Shown here: positions 11,960-27,123 of the stretch, one piece after another
Position numbering within the stretch: position 1 is the stretch's first letter
Layout of the letters: the number at the start of each line of letters is the position of its first letter
Assembly: GCA_030686995.1 (NCBI GenBank)
Contig: CM060707.1
Coordinates: 83,213,472 to 83,277,471, forward strand
From: Artemisia argyi
Taxonomy: Eukaryota > Streptophyta > Magnoliopsida > Asterales > Asteraceae
DNA length: 64,000 bases
Reading direction: 5' to 3'
Translations under genes and position numbers: made by a program
The notes under the pieces: generated by a model
Database searches by the model: none
Seen by the model: only the letters and a program-made list of their open reading frames with translations
Told to the model about the DNA's origin: nothing

Positions 11960-14151
11960 AGTTTGTCTTCTTTCTTAGCAAAATCCTTTTTCAACTCATC
12001 CATTTCTTTTTCAAGATTGGAATAAGCTGTTTTTTGTTTAGAAAGTTGGTTTTGTAAATCAGAAATTTCCGTGTTTAAAGATTTTATCTTTTTGAAAGAA
12101 TTAACATCAAGTGTGTCAAACTTGAGTTGCAATTGTTGTTTCTCTGAAACGGAATTTTGATAACCAGTTTCTAATTCAGACAATCTTTTGGTATGAAATT
12201 CAAAAGCTTTAACGGTTGATTTGTAACTCTCAAGCTCAGCGGTCAATTTAACATTCGCGGCCTTAACATCGCGATTGACCTTTTGCACATTCTCAATTTC
12301 AATACGACAATTATTCAATAATGATTCAAACAAAGCACGTGTTTCCTCATCATTCGCAGCATGCTGTGAAACGAAGCCTCCATTATGATTCACATCTGGA
12401 GTTGCGGAAGGAGTATTGCTACTACTTGGCGTGTCCAGGTATGTATCATAAGTGGTTGCTTGCTTCTCTAAATGTTGTTCCTCATGAGGAGACATATCAA
12501 ATATATCATTATTGTGACATGTGTTGAAGTTAGATACCTCAGATGGTGCATTGGTGTCATAAACAGGAAGTGTGTCAGAATCCGTGTCATACTTAGCTTC
12601 TTGAAGATTCGCCATGAATATGCAGTTCGCATCGATATCTTCTCTATCTTCCATGTCATCCATAAGAGCCATAAAATCATTCTCCTCTGCGTTCAACTGG
12701 AATCCTGCCTCTGCCTTTTGTGCCAACATCACTGCTTTCTGCAAGTACGCTAGATCTTTCTTGTTCGGCTTAGTAGGACAGTTCCTTGCCATATGACCTA
12801 CACCCTGACAGTTGAAACACTTAACCGGATTACCCTGATTCACATTTCCCAAATTCCCAACTACTGGAGCTGCAACATTTCTATTCTGATTACCCATTGC
12901 CTGATTACCAACATTCTGACCCCTCTGATTTCCAACAAACTGACCCAACTGATTCCCTGCATACTGACCATACTGATTCCCTGCATACTGACCTGCATTC
13001 TGCATATTCTGATTGCCCATATTAAATCCAGTAGCATATCCTTGTTGATTCCCATAAACTCCAACCATTTGGCCTCCGTTGCCCATATTGAAACTCGGCT
13101 GAGCGATCTGCTTGTTGCGAGTATTCGATGAAATCCTTTGGTTGTTGTTTGTTGGTGTAGAATAGCGTCCTTGGAATGCCTTTGACAGAAAAGCAAACGC
13201 TTGAGTCAATGCTGCAGCAGCTTCATCATTGTCAGTGAATTCTGGTTCTTGGAAGTGTGGGTATGTCTGTTGTGGAATAACTTCTTGTTGTTGTGGGTAG
13301 AATTGTTGTTGGTAGACCGGTGTTGGTTGTTGAATGCATGATGGTTGCATGTAGTTGTGAATGGATGATGATGGTTGTTGAGTGTTCACTTGTAATGGTG
13401 TTGGTGTATTAGCAATTAGTGCGAGAGGATCATGATTCTTTGCCAATCTTTCTTTCCTAACTTCATTAGCCTCAGCTTGGTTTTGCTTCAGAAAGTCATA
13501 GAGTTGATCATAATTCACCTGATGTAAGTCCTTTGTCTGATTAACAATTGTAACATAATGACCCCATTCTTCTGGAAGGTTATTGACGAATTTGATGTTT
13601 GTTGCAATTGCTCGAGGTGTCAACTTGTTTCTGATTAACTCATTCATCAACGTGCAAAACCTTGTGTAGTATGACTCAATCTGTTCACCTTTAGTGGATG
13701 TGAAGTTCTCCCATTCAGTAAGAAGTTTGTTCTCAACGTCTTGTTGTCCAATCTCTGTTCCATGACAAATCCTTCTAACACGTTCCCACATAGCATGAGC
13801 AGTTTCACAGCTGTCGACCGCAGCAAAGATCTCCCGAGGTAATCCAAGTTGGATTAGATGCATTGCCATATCATCAGCTTTGATCTGCGCCTTGTCTTCA
13901 TTAGTGTAATCTTCTTCTGTTTGTAAACGCATGTATGGTTCAGTAGGATTTGTTGAGTTTGGATCACCGGCAACTTGAACTTGTCTTGGCTGAAATGGAC
14001 CATTCTTAACTGAGTTGAGCATGAGGTTACCATCAGTCTTAGTTTTGATGTAACGAAGCATGCGGCTTGTCCATGGGAGATATCCACCTTTTTCAAGCAT
14101 AGGAGGTCGGTTTTCCGCACCGGCTGCATGAATATCTTGCTGAGTAGCCAT
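11944..14151 (-). CDS. gag: Copia gag protein with zinc knuckle and coiled coil
   Basis: The product is 735 aa from an ATG at 14151. The N-terminal half is a typical plant copia gag (PPMLEKGGYLPWTSRMLRYI, then helical retrotransposon gag segments such as WERVRRICHG and LLTEWENFTS). A Q/N/G-rich low-complexity segment with repeated YAGNQ-like motifs follows (about residues 370-445). The zinc knuckle CFNCQGVGHMARNC (CX2CX4HX4C) lies at about 462-475. The C-terminal third is a long coiled coil (LESYKSTVKAFEFHTKRLSE). It packages element RNA in a virus-like particle. The frame ends in a stop (LWKKS) inside the coiled coil, and the homologous sequence carries on in the neighbouring frame, so this end is probably a frameshift rather than the natural terminus. 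Confidence 0.9.
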   Translation of the reverse strand: MATQQDIHAAGAENRPPMLEKGGYLPWTSRMLRYIKTKTDGNLMLNSVKNGPFQPRQVQVAGDPNSTNPTEPYMRLQTEEDYTNEDKAQIKADDMAMHLIQLGLPREIFAAVDSCETAHAMWERVRRICHGTEIGQQDVENKLLTEWENFTSTKGEQIESYYTRFCTLMNELIRNKLTPRAIATNIKFVNNLPEEWGHYVTIVNQTKDLHQVNYDQLYDFLKQNQAEANEVRKERLAKNHDPLALIANTPTPLQVNTQQPSSSIHNYMQPSCIQQPTPVYQQQFYPQQQEVIPQQTYPHFQEPEFTDNDEAAAALTQAFAFLSKAFQGRYSTPTNNNQRISSNTRNKQIAQPSFNMGNGGQMVGVYGNQQGYATGFNMGNQNMQNAGQYAGNQYGQYAGNQLGQFVGNQRGQNVGNQAMGNQNRNVAAPVVGNLGNVNQGNPVKCFNCQGVGHMARNCPTKPNKKDLAYLQKAVMLAQKAEAGFQLNAEENDFMALMDDMEDREDIDANCIFMANLQEAKYDTDSDTLPVYDTNAPSEVSNFNTCHNNDIFDMSPHEEQHLEKQATTYDTYLDTPSSSNTPSATPDVNHNGGFVSQHAANDEETRALFESLLNNCRIEIENVQKVNRDVKAANVKLTAELESYKSTVKAFEFHTKRLSELETGYQNSVSEKQQLQLKFDTLDVNSFKKIKSLNTEISDLQNQLSKQKTAYSNLEKEMDELKKDFAKKEDKLWKKS

Positions 14152-15244
14152 TGATGAAGTCTAGATTGATAAAGTTGATTCTTGGATCGTTCCAACGAAG
14201 TAGGAGTAGTGTTTAGTGTAAGTTGATGCAAGTTTTTATGGTGAAAATTTTGATTTGAAACCTTAAAACCTCAATAACTTCCGTTCAGAGTGGATTTGGG
14301 CCTCGAAGCTGGGCTTGAATGATCTTTAGATGATTCAACGTGTCCTTCTTCTCGGTCTCGCGGTCGTTTTGACAGCTGATTCGTCGAAAACGGAGTTACG
14401 GTTCAAAAGTTATGGCCGTTTGAAGTTTGGTAGTCAAAAGTCCAAAACTTACGCGTAAACCTTGAATCTTACGCGTAAACTTTTAATAATCTTACGCGTA
14501 AGATGTTATGCGTAACCTTTAAGTTATGCGTAAGATCTAAGTTATGCGTAAACAAAATTGTTTATGCGTAGACTTTGATTTTACGCGTAAACTTAGAGTT
14601 TATGCGTAAGAATTGTTGCGCGTAAGGTTTTTTCAACCAAATTGATCTCTCAAACTTATCCAAGCTTGAAAGATATCCCGTGTCGAAGTATTCCACAAAC
14701 TTATCCAAGTCAGGGAAGTACTGAGTCACCGTAGCACGAAGAGAGAACCTTTGAAGAAACTTAAGCGTAGATTTCTGAAACTTACGCGTAAGAATTTATG
14801 CGTAGACTTCAAATTACGCGTAGAAAATCAATGTTAAGCGTAGGATCTCAATCTAACGCGTAGAAAACCAAAGTTATGCGTAAGAAAAGGGTTTTGACCA
14901 GAGTTACGCGTAGGAAAAGGGTTTTGACCACAAGTTATGCGTAGGAAGTACTGTAGACAGCTGTTTCTTGTACTATTCACCCAAGTTACGCGTAGGATGA
15001 CCAGAAAACTTCAAAAATACGATTTTTTCACCCAAAAACTCCTTTTTCACTTGTTTCTAATGATCAAATCTTTCCCAAAACACTTAGAATCACTAAAACT
15101 TCAATAAAAACAACAACTTTAACACTAAAACACTTAAAGATCAAGACTTTTTGCAAGAAAAGTACACGTTAAATAGGAAAAACGCAACTTTAGACACAAA
15201 AAACTTGATACAAATGATTTCCACACACTCCTAAATCATTGTTA
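14152..15244 (-). other. Copia 5' leader between PBS and gag
   Basis: About 1.1 kb of non-coding leader separates the primer-binding site from the gag ATG. Its distal half carries the TTAYGCGTAR repeats listed separately, and 14232-14440 is unremarkable. Retroelement leaders normally hold dimerisation and packaging signals. Which part does so here cannot be told from the sequence. Confidence 0.7.
14449..14995. repeat. Cluster of 20 TTAYGCGTAR motifs in the copia leader
   Basis: I count 20 GCGTA-centred decamers in 547 bp, ten in 14449-14630 and ten in 14760-14995, with a motif-free gap of about 130 bp between. Five are the perfect palindrome TTACGCGTAA. The rest are TTATGCGTAA/G, TTACGCGTAG, TTAAGCGTAG or close variants. 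Spacing is mostly 15-25 bp and the sequence between is not itself repeated, so this is a motif cluster rather than a simple tandem array. The ACGCGT core resembles CGCG-box sites bound by plant CAMTA factors, which is only a suggestion. Confidence 0.85.
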
Positions 15245-15258
15245 GGCGATTGATACCA
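15245..15258 (-). other. Primer-binding site of the copia element
   Basis: The minus strand reads TGGTATCAATCGCC two bases inside the U5 end (CCTACA). The first eight bases match the complement of initiator methionine tRNA that most plant copia elements use. The 3' part differs from the common TGGTATCAGAGC. Confidence 0.75.
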
Positions 15259-15260
15259 CT

Positions 15261-15506
15261 TGTAGGACCTTAGAAATATCAACTTTAACACAAATATAAG
15301 CACTAGAAGAAGGAAAGATGAAGAGAAGATGGTGTGCTTGTGTGTGTATTTGTGTGTGTTTTCTTGAATAAAAGCTCTCATATTTCATCTCTCTTTCTAC
15401 ATATACACGAATTACATATACATACATCAAGTCACCATCTTCTCTTCATCTTTCCTTCTTCTAGTGCTTATATTTGTGTTAAAGTTGATATTTCTAAGGT
15501 CCTACA
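15261..15506. repeat. Inverted U5 structure replacing the 5' LTR
   Basis: 15261-15334 is a 74-bp copy of 3448-3521 (the U5 end). 15433-15506 is its reverse complement, and the 98 bp between (15335-15432) are the reverse complement of 3522-3619. The block is therefore a direct 74-bp U5 end joined to a 172-bp inverted U5 end, giving 74-bp terminal inverted repeats. The junction shows a 3-base microhomology (GTG). U3 and R are absent. Confidence 0.92.
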
Positions 15507-15511
15507 ACCTT
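15507..15511. repeat. Target-site duplication ACCTT, right copy
   Basis: ACCTT follows the CCTACA end of the inverted U5 and matches 3443-3447. It shows that the aberrant end was the end used in integration. Confidence 0.85.
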
Positions 15512-15962
15512 CATTTAAAACATTTAAACTAGTAGCACATGTATTAACTTCTACTAAGTGTCTATCAATTAGTTTTTCGAAAACTTCTAATTCATATGTA
15601 AGATCAAATTGATCATCTTTGACTTGACATATTCCTTGATGAAAGTTTACCATATTTTTCCAAACATCATTAACCTTTTGATAAAAATACATTCTTTCAT
15701 ATTTGGTACTAAATCTTTGTAAAGCATTGTTTTAGCTTTAGTATTTTTATCAAGTTTAAGATAGTTATCTTGGTTTTCAGAAACTTGTTTTCTTTGGTTT
15801 GAAATTACCAAAAGAACTAATATGCCAAAGATTTTGATCAATTGATTTCACATAGTTTTCAAAATTACTTTTCCATTCAAGTAAGTTTTCTTTTTCAAAT
15901 AGCGGTTGGTTTTGAATAGGTTGCCCTTCTTTGAGATTTTCAAAATCCATGGATCGATCCAA
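15512..15962 (-). pseudogene. Copia gag, 5' part, of the interrupted host element
   Basis: The frame from 15962 begins MDRSMDFENLKEGQPIQNQP and continues with NLLEWKSNFENYVKSIDQNL, matching the gag start of the plus-strand copia at 63044 ([20 protein letters not shown]). Further frames (15692 down to 15512) carry KNMVNFHQGICQVKDDQFDL and reach the insertion point. At least two frame changes occur inside this short stretch. The host LTR lies immediately upstream (16019-17525) and the remainder of gag is at 2864-3442. Confidence 0.75.
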
Positions 15963-15999
15963 GTTTTAAAATACATTCTATTTTAAAGATCTTGAGTAA

Positions 16000-16016
16000 C
16001 GTAGCTCTTGATGCCA
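16000..16016 (-). other. Primer-binding site of the host copia element
   Basis: The minus strand reads TGGCATCAAGAGCTACG two bases after the LTR end TTCCACA. It aligns with the TGGTACCAGAGCC site at 62979 with substitutions and an extra A. Confidence 0.65.
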
Positions 16017-16018
16017 AT

Positions 16019-17525
16019 TGTGGAAAACTAGAAGGGGGGGTTGAATAGTTTACCGCTTTTTCGATTCTTATTTAGCTTAAATATCCTTTTAAAAACTTTA
16101 CGTTTGCTTAAAGATATAAACACAACTTTATATGTTTGATTCTTTGAAAAGCTTTTCATGTGAATAACAATTCTAACTTTACTTGTTTCATACTTTGAAA
16201 AGCTTTACTTGTGATGATCCTAACTTTGCTTGTTTTAGTTCTTTGAAAAGCTTTACATTTGTTTCAAGATATATAAACACAACTTTACTTGTTTTAATTC
16301 TTTTGGAAAGCTTTATATGTGATTAGCAATTATAACTAAAAGACAACATGTAATAAGCAAAGATAAAGAAAGAAACGATCAAACCACAACACGATTGTTT
16401 ATCGTGGTTCGGCTACAAGGACTCTTTTTCCTTGCCCTACATCCACGCCCCGAGTTTCCAACTCGAGAGTTATAAGCACTAATCAACAAGCTCCTTTCAC
16501 CGGCGGAGAAAACCTTTACAACGTCGCTTACACTTTTACCGACACTAAGCTAGATGTCGAGTTCTTTTACAAGGGTACAACCACTCCCATTCGTCGCTTA
16601 CACTTTTACCGACACTAAGCTAGATGTCGAGTTCTTTTACATGGGTTCAACCACTCCCGTTCGTCGCTTACACTTTTACCGACACAAAGCTAGATGTCGA
16701 GTTCTTTTCCAAGGGTACAACCACTACCGTTAGTTCTTTTACAAGGGTACAACAACTCCCGACACACTACGTATTTTGAGGCCTAAAATACTAACCACTT
16801 ACATCTATATACATGACACACATGAAGTATAAACTATCAAAGCTTATACATGACCAAGATACCAAGACTTGCAACTTTAGAGTTGAAGCTTGTAACTTCT
16901 TGAATGATCTTGTGAAGTCCCTTGCTACATAAGAGAATCACACACATCAAAAGGTTACTGAGTTAGTTGAGAGAGTATGTGAAAATATGTCCTAAAAGGG
17001 TTGCCAAAAATTAACAAATGGTTTGGTATTTATAGCAAACAATTCTGCAGGTCTGGCGGATCAGGCGGACCCCTCAAAAGGGTTCCGCCCGTGTACCCCA
17101 GGGTACCGCCAGGGCTGTAGTTGATTTTTGCAATAAATCTTGCAAACCAAACAAAGTCACATCTCATTACTCTTGCAAACCAAACAATGTCACATCTCAT
17201 AATATCAAGTCAAACACTAAACTTGCAAGCTATCGCTTAGTAAGTCAAACACACTTCTTACCATAAACGTATAATGACAAAGCTTGCCCTAAATGTGATG
17301 TGACCTTACTATATTAAGAAATAAATGTGATGTGACAAGACTTATTTTAGTTTAAGAAATAAAAACAATGTTTTGTTTAAAAGGAAATGTTAACCTTAGT
17401 TAAACAAGACTTAAACACTTAAAGTGATGATTTACTTATAGCTAAACTTCATACTTTGTCATTAACAAAACTTAGCAAAGATCGTAAAATATAAATAACG
17501 TTTTTAGGCGATATTTGTATTAACA
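16019..17525 (-). repeat. 5' LTR of the host copia element (1507 bp)
   Basis: In element orientation it starts TGTTAATACAAATATCG and ends CTAGTTTTCCACA after a run of seven C. The related LTR at 61661-62976 starts TGTTGACATAAATAATG, shares AAAACGTTATTTATATTTT shortly after, and has the same end. A 'gtggttcggctacaagg' segment near 16405 is also shared with 62735-62760 (inverse) and 37525. The 70-bp tandem repeats at 16522-16757 lie inside. The candidate duplication AAACG (17526-17530) has no partner in the window. Confidence 0.75.
16522..16757. repeat. 70-bp tandem repeat inside the LTR
   Basis: Units starting CGTCGCTTACACTTTTACCG begin at 16522, 16592 and 16662, with a partial unit after 16732. 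The related LTR at 37268 carries two diverged units of the same type (about 37639-37785), while the LTR at 61661 has a different minisatellite at the same place. Confidence 0.85.
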
Positions 17526-18390
17526 AAACGATTATTACATCATATCTTCAATTTGATTAATGGCAAGGCATCTGTTCATTTCCTTTTAATAAATACATTT
17601 AATTACAAACAAATCATTTTTAATGTATCAAGCATAAGTACATGCATGCAAGAAATTAATTGCAGCAAACTCTTTGTATGCACTTTGTTCACCATGATTA
17701 AATACTCTTCAATTATATGCAACAAAAATGCACATAGAAAAAAGATCATTTAGAGAGAACCATTTCGTACATGTTTAAAAACGACCAAGTGTAAAAAGTA
17801 AACTATCTATGTACTAAACTTGAGTTAATCAATATTATTTCAAGCAATTAAATTGAACGAATAATGTTGTTTACAATGACAATAACAAATTTTATTTTGA
17901 CATTGCAAATATGACAATAATGGTAACCGAATTTTTAATAACAGCAAAAACAATATTCATGTCCATGCGTTGAAAAAACATAGCATAACTATAGAATGGT
18001 TTCACCTTAATTTGTGACTGGAATATACAATTTTGTACGTGTCTTAGCATCTTAATGGTCTTTCTTTGTTAAGTTGTGTTTTTTGTTCACATTCGTGACA
18101 TTGTCTAGAATAAATTTGATGTGTGAGATGTATCGTTTATCATAAGGTAACAGAGTATAATGAGTAAACTGATTAATTTAAATGTTGTATACAAAATAAA
18201 TCAATGTATCAACATAACCCGAACACTTTTTACCCGAAATACAAGTAGGATTTAATCATGGTGAACAAAGCCCGTGCATCGCACGGGCCATGATGTCTCG
18301 TAAAGTTAACACTTGAGTAACATGTCTATTAACAACGGTTTACACTTACATAATTTAAAGCAGAATAACTATCTTTCAACGTTTAATTCT

Positions 18391-18464
<74 letters not shown>

Positions 18465-19143
18465 CAAATAATTATATACGAGTGTTGCGAAAAAGATATT
18501 TGGGATTAAATGACAATGTAGGTATGTGATCTCCTCCCTAAACTTAAACACAAAACTAAAGTTAGTGTGTTTAAGTAAAAACTATGACACTATGCTAAAC
18601 CAATAAATATGAAATCTAGGACTTAGTTTTATTTGGAGAAGAAAAAATAAGCTCTTGCTTTTTACACTGTAACATGCCACAACACTTGTGTGTTATTGTA
18701 CTATTTGTCGTTGATATTGTATCATGCAAATGTATCAAGTATTTTAGGTGTACAGATCAGCTCCGACTGAATAGGATTTTACGAGCTGTCACGTCAAGGT
18801 ACTATCAAGAGAAATCTGGATCAATGTTGCTTAGAAGAACAACTAGATTGGAGGAATGTACGTCAAGTTTGATCCAATTTCGACTGTATTGTCTAATGAT
18901 GCTTCATACACATATACACAATTGACAATACTACTCTTCTTACGTAATCATATTATATTTGAAAACTATCCCAGATTAGTCAAGTTAAAGTAATATGTTT
19001 TCATTTATCTAAAGTTTGTTCTACATGTTTTCAAATTACCATCTATATCATTGCTTTCATGTTATGACTACTAAATACTAAATTTCTTTCACTGTTTTAC
19101 AACACACATGACACAAGTTAGCCATTTCAGTTCAATCAAGTAT
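17526..19143. other. Intergenic DNA between the copia LTR and the GLR gene
   Basis: No gene is supported. It contains a 19-bp hairpin GCCCGTGCATCGCACGGGC (18270-18288), an (AT)n tract, and the presumed 3' flank of the minus-strand GLR gene close to 19143. A short frame at 18674-18925 has no recognisable content. Confidence 0.6.
18396..18463. repeat. (AT)n microsatellite
   Basis: 68 bp of uninterrupted alternating T and A. Confidence 0.95.
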
Positions 19144-24466
<5,323 letters not shown>

Positions 24467-26303
24467 AGCATTAGACTATATATTTCAATCTAATACCATC
24501 TTCTAAAAATGAGACAACTTCATAGAAAGTAATATGAACTAACACCCTTATAAGAAAGAAATCAAGAAAACAAAACAAGAAAAGGTTGTTTAAAAAATCA
24601 AGATAATCTTAAAGGGTTAAGAATGCAAATTTAGAGGAAACCCATGATAGGAAAATAGCATCTTCTTCCTGTAAAACAACACACTAGCATGTTACAAAAA
24701 GAAGTTTAGCAGCTTTCATACCAATAAAAGTGTGTACTTTAAGTTCAACAAGGCATCCCCATACAAGTGTGTACTTTTGTAATATGGGTTGTCTTAAGTT
24801 CAAGAAATCTTTGGATGACTTGTTGGTTGTGTTCTTTCCACTATTTTAGTGGAGTGGAGAAGAGTCCGTTGTTTTCAACTGGTCATTGTTTCTTTGATGG
24901 TTATGTTTTTTATTTATTTTTTATTTATGGAGAATGTTTTTTCTTACTTTTGTCAAGTTTTTAAATTAAAGATATCATCATTATTCATAAAGAAGGTTAT
25001 GGCCGGCCAATTACCGTCCTAAAATAACATTAAAAATGGCCTAAGTTGAGAATTTTTACTTTATTCTTTGTCACTGAAGAAAATTAAGCATCTTTTTTTT
25101 ATTTAATATATGAGTTTGTCTAACTTGTGCCCCTGGGGCACAAGTTAAGCACATTAAAAGACACGGGATTTCACAGAAAATGACATAGAGATCACACTAG
25201 ATGAGTACCCATACATAGCAACGGGATTTTATAGCGACAGATAATTTATTGATAAAAAAAGTTTATAGGTTATAAACGAAAAATAATAAAAGTTTGAAGA
25301 TTTGGGAATTAAACATAATGTTTTGAAACCCGGTTCGACCCAGGTGGTTCAACCGGTTGAACCGTTCCGGTCAAAAAGTGTGTCAATTTAAACCGGGTCA
25401 ACTTGCTAGGTTGGGTCGAAAACGGGTCAAATTAAACCGGGTCAACCCGCCGGGTTTGAAGCGTCCCGGGTCAACCCGGTTTGTGATTTGTATTAATTGT
25501 TTTAATTGGTTGTATTTAATTTGGTAGATATGTTTTTAATTGGTTGTACAATGTGAATAAATCATTGTACTTTTAAATAATGGGGTGTTTTAATAAGACT
25601 ATTAATTATATTATTCTTCTCTCTCATATGACCAAGTGTTGAAAACTCAACTTTTCACTTTGACTGTTTTTCTTTTATAAGTAGTATAGATAAACTATAC
25701 TTTTATGTGGATCCTAGTGTTTTTTTCTATGCGTCCAGATATTTTTTAGTGTGTTTAACTTGTGCCCCTAAAACACAAGTTAAATAAATCTTTAATATAT
25801 ATCTGTATTTAATGTGAGCATTAATATTTAACTTTTAATGCTATAAATGCTTATATGGGTCAACCGACAATCACCATTTTTATCCAACAAAATTTTCAAA
25901 CTGTATTTTTGTCTTTTTGAGAAACAATTTGATTTAAGAGCACCCGGTGTCGTACATCATATGGCACATTTTTATCTCGGCATGATATATAAAGACGGGG
26001 GCTACATTTTTATTTTAATGAGGGCTATATTTTAGGTGTACTTTTTTTTTTTTGACTTTTTGTGTGTTTTGGCGTTTTATGTTTTTTTTTTTGTTTTGTG
26101 TTTTATGTTTTGTGTTTTGTGTGTTTTGTATAATTTTTTTTTTATAATAGCACGTTAAATATTACCCCGTTAAATAACTGCAACAACAAATATCATTAAA
26201 TTAAACAACACGTTAAATATTACCACGTTAAATAACTGCAACAACAACTGTTATTATTAAATTAAACGACAACGTTATACATATTATTTAAAAACAACAA
26301 CAT
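24467..26303. other. Intergenic region upstream of GLR
   Basis: It holds the 5' flank of GLR (minus-strand TTATAAGG near 24546 is a weak TATA candidate), one MITE (25112-25790), and an AT-rich stretch up to the GRF gene. Around 25320-25500 there is a GGTTCAACCGG/CCGGGTCAACC-rich segment. No gene is seen. Confidence 0.6.
25112..25790. mobile_element. Candidate 679-bp MITE with inverted termini
   Basis: The left end TAACTTGTGCCCCTGGGGCA continues CAAGTTAAGCACATTAAAA. The right end, inverted, reads TAACTTGTGTTTTAGGGGCA then CAAGTTAAACACACTAAAA. These are inverted repeats of about 40 bp, each containing an internal palindrome. Flanking TTTAATATAT occurs at 25102-25111 and 25791-25800, but it is AT-rich and may be chance. 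No ORF is present. The superfamily is unclear (Mutator-like if the duplication is real). Confidence 0.55.
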
Positions 26304-26774
26304 CTACGACATATGAAGATTATTCATTTCATTTAAAAGATCATGGAGCCGGGCACTTGACTGACAAGCGTGATCCTCAGGATTCCTTGTCATTTCTAAC
26401 TCCATCTCCAGCGCCTTTATTCTTGCCTTCAACAACTTGTTCTCATTATGTGTAGCAATGCAGTTTGAGCACTGCGTTGAAGAAGAGGCTGTTGAAGAAG
26501 AGGCTTGATTAAAATACTCTGCTTCAAATTCATCTTTCCACTTGAAGTATCGACACCCATAGTCTTTTGTACCTGGCTGTTACATGTTAAGAAAATAATA
26601 AGAAATGTATTTTTAACAAACAAATTATTTACATAACTAAGCAAACGTATGATTATTTACTACTGAAAGAGGACATGCATAAAACAGTCGCCCACGACTA
26701 CCATCTTGCCAGGATTTCCGTTCTACAATAAATCCTCTATTACATCGGCACCAGAAAGGATTTCTTTGGCTCAT
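26304..26774 (-). CDS. Small GRF-type zinc-finger protein, two exons
   Basis: Exon 1 is 26664-26774 and exon 2 is 26304-26576, with a GT-AG intron of 87 bp. The product is 127 aa. The N-terminus carries a GRF-type zinc ribbon: C9, C11 (FWCRCNRG), then GRLFYACP (C34), and C45 in YGCRYFKWKDE, the usual C-x-C...C...C plus F/W-K-W-x-D pattern. A Ser/Ala spacer, a CSNC pair and a C-terminal coiled coil (LLKARIKALEMELEM) follow. GRF ribbons bind single-stranded nucleic acid in other proteins. It lies about 350 bp downstream of the MULE/OTU pseudogene on the same strand and inside the provisional element borders. The ATG at 26774 follows a CAG, so an upstream exon is possible. It is intact although the neighbouring transposase is broken. 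Confidence 0.75.
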
Positions 26775-27123
26775 CTGACCAAGGAATTTGCATAATAATT
26801 TACATCATCAATCAATAATGTTATTACTAATTTAAACAAAGTAATAAAAAAAATCATTCGAATTACATAAATAAACAGTTAGAGTTCAAAGGTTTGTCAA
26901 ATAACATACATATTGAAAATAAAGACATACAAAGGCAAACTACTATCAAGATACTAACTATGATGCCAGTGCGGGATCAGGGGGTATAACTGGTGCAGAA
27001 CTAACACTCTACAAAAAAGCAGACTTTTAAGTTTCAAACAATTAACATTTAAATAAATGAATAATCATTTACAACATTTACAAACAATTTACATTTAAAT
27101 AAATGAATAATCATTTACAACAT

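Larger units (their letters stand above)
3448..15506 (-). mobile_element. Ty1/copia retrotransposon with aberrant U5-U5 ends
   Basis: On the minus strand the order is an inverted U5 hairpin (15506-15261), primer-binding site (15258-15245), leader, gag, gag-linker ORF, pol, a 2.5-kb non-coding region, polypurine tract, and one complete LTR (3868-3448). The whole unit lies inside the gag of another copia element and is bounded by ACCTT duplications. A normal 5' LTR (U3-R-U5) is missing. Only the last 74 bp of U5 remain next to the PBS, joined to a 172-bp inverted copy of the same U5 end. The LTR TATA-like sequence (TATTTAAA, complement of 3646-3653) is absent from the 5' end, so self-promoted transcription is unlikely. 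The long uninterrupted ORFs suggest a fairly recent insertion. Lineage (Sirevirus-like or related) is inferred from the long coiled-coil gag. Confidence 0.92.

Noticed and set aside
16522..16757. Regularly spaced 70-bp repeats, considered as a CRISPR-like array
   Set aside because: No variable spacers. The units are contiguous and lie inside a plant LTR.
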